Assembly (NCBI GenBank): GCA_000720995.1
Contig: JOEL01000019.1
Location: 1-64,000, forward strand
Source of the DNA: Streptomyces celluloflavus
GTDB taxonomy: Bacteria; Actinomycetota; Actinomycetes; Streptomycetales; Streptomycetaceae
Direction: 5' to 3'
Length of the DNA: 64,000 bases
Shown here: positions 62,484 through 64,000 of the stretch, piece after piece
Position numbering within the stretch: the stretch's first letter is position 1
How the letters are laid out: every line of letters starts with the position of its first letter
Made by a program: the position numbers and the translations under genes
The notes under the pieces: generated by a model
Seen by the model: the letters and a program-made list of their open reading frames with translations, nothing else
The model's database searches: none
Told to the model about the DNA's origin: nothing

Positions 62484-64000
62484 GTGAGACATCAGAGAAG
62501 GGTGTTCAGACCGGCCGCCCTGGTCACGGCCATCGCCGCGATCGGGGCGGCCGCGCTGTCGTCCGCGGCGGTCCCGGCCACCGCCGCCGCTCCGACGCCG
62601 TCCGAGCGGCGCCAGGACCCGGCCCCCGAGCGGACGGTCGACCACGACCTCAAGGGCCCGTTCAGCGACCAGCAGGCGGCGCAGCGCAAGGAAGCGCTCG
62701 AACAGGTCCTGTCCGGTGAGGCCAAGGCGACCGAGCGGAACGGCTCCAAGGTCGTCAAGCTGACCAAGGGCAAGTACAAGGGCAAGTACGTCGAGCTGGC
62801 GCGGGAGAAGACCGACAAGATCTTCACGATCCTGGTGGACTTCGGCGACAAGGTCGACAACACCACGATGTACGACCCGGACGGCGACGGCCCGCTGCCC
62901 CCGGTCAAGATGTACGGCGGCGACCCCGGCCCCGCGCACAACCAGATAGCCGAGCCCGACCCCAAGTCGGACAACAGCACCGCCTGGCAGAAGGACTTCA
63001 GCCAGAAGCACTTCCAGGACCTCTACTTCTCGCACGACAAGAACAAGGAATCGCTGGCCAAGTACTACGAGAAGCAGTCCTCGGGCCGTTACTCCGTCGA
63101 CGGACAGGTCAGCGACTGGGTGCGGGTCCCCTGGAACGAGGCCCGCTACGGCTCCAACTACTGCGGCGACACCAACTGCCCCAACGTCTGGGACCTGGTC
63201 CGCGACGGCGTCAACCAGTGGGTCACGGACCAGAAGGCCAAGGGCCGCACCGCCGCCCAGATCAAGGCGGACCTGTCCCAGTACGACCAGTGGGACCGCA
63301 ACGACTACGACAACGACGGCAATTTCAACGAGCCCGACGGCTACATCGACCACTTCCAGATCGTGCACGCCGGCGAGGACGAGTCCGCGGGCGGCGGCAA
63401 GCAGGGCACCAACGCCGTCTGGGCGCACCGCTGGTACGCGTACGGCACCGACGCCGGGAAGACCGGCCCCGCGGACAACAAGGCGGGCGGCACGCAGATC
63501 GGCGACACCGGTATCTGGGTCGGCGACTACACCATGCAGCCGGAGAACGGCGGACTCGGCGTCTACGCCCACGAGTACGGCCACGACCTGGGCCTGCCGG
63601 ACGAGTACGACACCTCGGGCACCGGCGAATCCTCGGTGGACTTCTGGTCGCTGATGTCGGCCGGCTCCTGGCTGGGCCGCGGCAAGAACGCCATCGGCGA
63701 CCTGCCCGGCGACATGAGCGCCTGGGACAAGCTGCAACTGGGCTGGCTCAACTACGACAAGGCGAAGGCCGCGACGAAGTCCACCCACAAGCTGGGCGTC
63801 GCGGAGTACAACACCAAGGACAAGCAGGCGGTGGTCGTCGAACTGCCGTCGAAGTCCGTCAAGACCGATATCGTCCCGCCCGCCGAAGGCTCCAAGCAGT
63901 GGTGGAGCGGTATGGGCGACAACCTGAAGAACACGCTCTCCCGGCCGGTGGACCTGACCGGCACGTCCAAGGCGGCGCTGACCCTCAAGGGCTGGTGGGA
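62484..64000 (+). CDS. Secreted M6 metalloprotease, immune inhibitor A type (partial, cut by window end)
   Basis: At least 505 residues from a GTG at 62484 with GGGGAGGAAAG upstream. A signal peptide (residues 1-33, RPAALVTAIAAIGAAALSSA, cleavage near ATAAA) is followed by a propeptide-like segment (SDQQAAQRKEALEQVLSGEA). The peptidase M6 domain starts near 100 (IFTILVDFGDKVDN). The zinc site is YAHEYGHDLGLPDEYD with HExxH at residues 363-367. The family usually reaches 750-800 residues with C-terminal beta domains, so roughly the last third lies outside. Extracellular protein degradation. Confidence 0.94.
   Translation, partial: MRHQRRVFRPAALVTAIAAIGAAALSSAAVPATAAAPTPSERRQDPAPERTVDHDLKGPFSDQQAAQRKEALEQVLSGEAKATERNGSKVVKLTKGKYKGKYVELAREKTDKIFTILVDFGDKVDNTTMYDPDGDGPLPPVKMYGGDPGPAHNQIAEPDPKSDNSTAWQKDFSQKHFQDLYFSHDKNKESLAKYYEKQSSGRYSVDGQVSDWVRVPWNEARYGSNYCGDTNCPNVWDLVRDGVNQWVTDQKAKGRTAAQIKADLSQYDQWDRNDYDNDGNFNEPDGYIDHFQIVHAGEDESAGGGKQGTNAVWAHRWYAYGTDAGKTGPADNKAGGTQIGDTGIWVGDYTMQPENGGLGVYAHEYGHDLGLPDEYDTSGTGESSVDFWSLMSAGSWLGRGKNAIGDLPGDMSAWDKLQLGWLNYDKAKAATKSTHKLGVAEYNTKDKQAVVVELPSKSVKTDIVPPAEGSKQWWSGMGDNLKNTLSRPVDLTGTSKAALTLKGWW

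Overview
The window is very GC-rich, with strong G/C third-position bias, GTG starts and many stop/start overlaps. Gene content (an SsgA-like sporulation protein, DUF397/XRE pairs, HU, MurA, HppD with Lrp- and IclR-type regulators) points to a Streptomyces chromosome. The order of the conserved genes resembles, from memory, the S. coelicolor SCO2924-SCO2952 segment.

Left part (1-28.4 kb), mostly conserved chromosome: an MFS fragment running off the edge, a LysR regulator, a HemD-like/winged-helix fusion, a methyltransferase diverging from a CGNR regulator, a HelD-type RNA-polymerase ATPase, an ACT-malic enzyme, HU, murA, yqgE, a hypothetical protein, a LysR/MFS divergent pair and a DUF3039 protein. 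These are followed by a sugar ABC importer with a GH20 hexosaminidase (amino-sugar uptake), then a three-subunit xanthine-dehydrogenase-type molybdoenzyme whose 2Fe-2S subunit carries an enormous disordered N-terminus.

Middle part (28.4-43.1 kb), accessory region: first an XRE/DUF397 regulator pair, a poorly resolved stretch, and a two-gene locus of a 29-residue Lys/Pro-rich peptide plus a protein-isoaspartate-methyltransferase homologue. That homologue has a C-terminal W-x3-G-x-P motif, the pattern expected of an imiditide-like (aspartimide) RiPP. Next is an island of exactly 11.2 kb bounded by 44-bp identical repeats, the right copy being the 3' half of an intact tRNA-Cys(GCA) gene. Its cargo is a membrane protein, a full-length and probably additional valyl-tRNA synthetase, a convergent glycosyltransferase/methyltransferase/Gfo-Idh-MocA oxidoreductase operon, an HTH regulator coupled to an APH-family kinase, and transposase debris. 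No integrase or transfer gene is visible, so the island looks decayed or non-autonomous.

Right part (43.1-64 kb), conserved chromosome again: an MFS transporter, a DEAD/DEAH-type helicase, an IclR regulator (HpdR-like), an S16 membrane protease, a four-gene osmoprotectant ABC operon, the Lrp regulator HpdA diverging from hppD, a GlcD-like FAD oxidase, a flavoprotein disulfide-reductase homologue, a TPR protein, an SsgG-like SALP, two RDD membrane proteins, a small membrane protein, and the N-terminal two thirds or so of a secreted M6 (immune inhibitor A) metalloprotease cut by the window edge. Where an 'S. coelicolor' counterpart is named it is recalled knowledge, not a search result.
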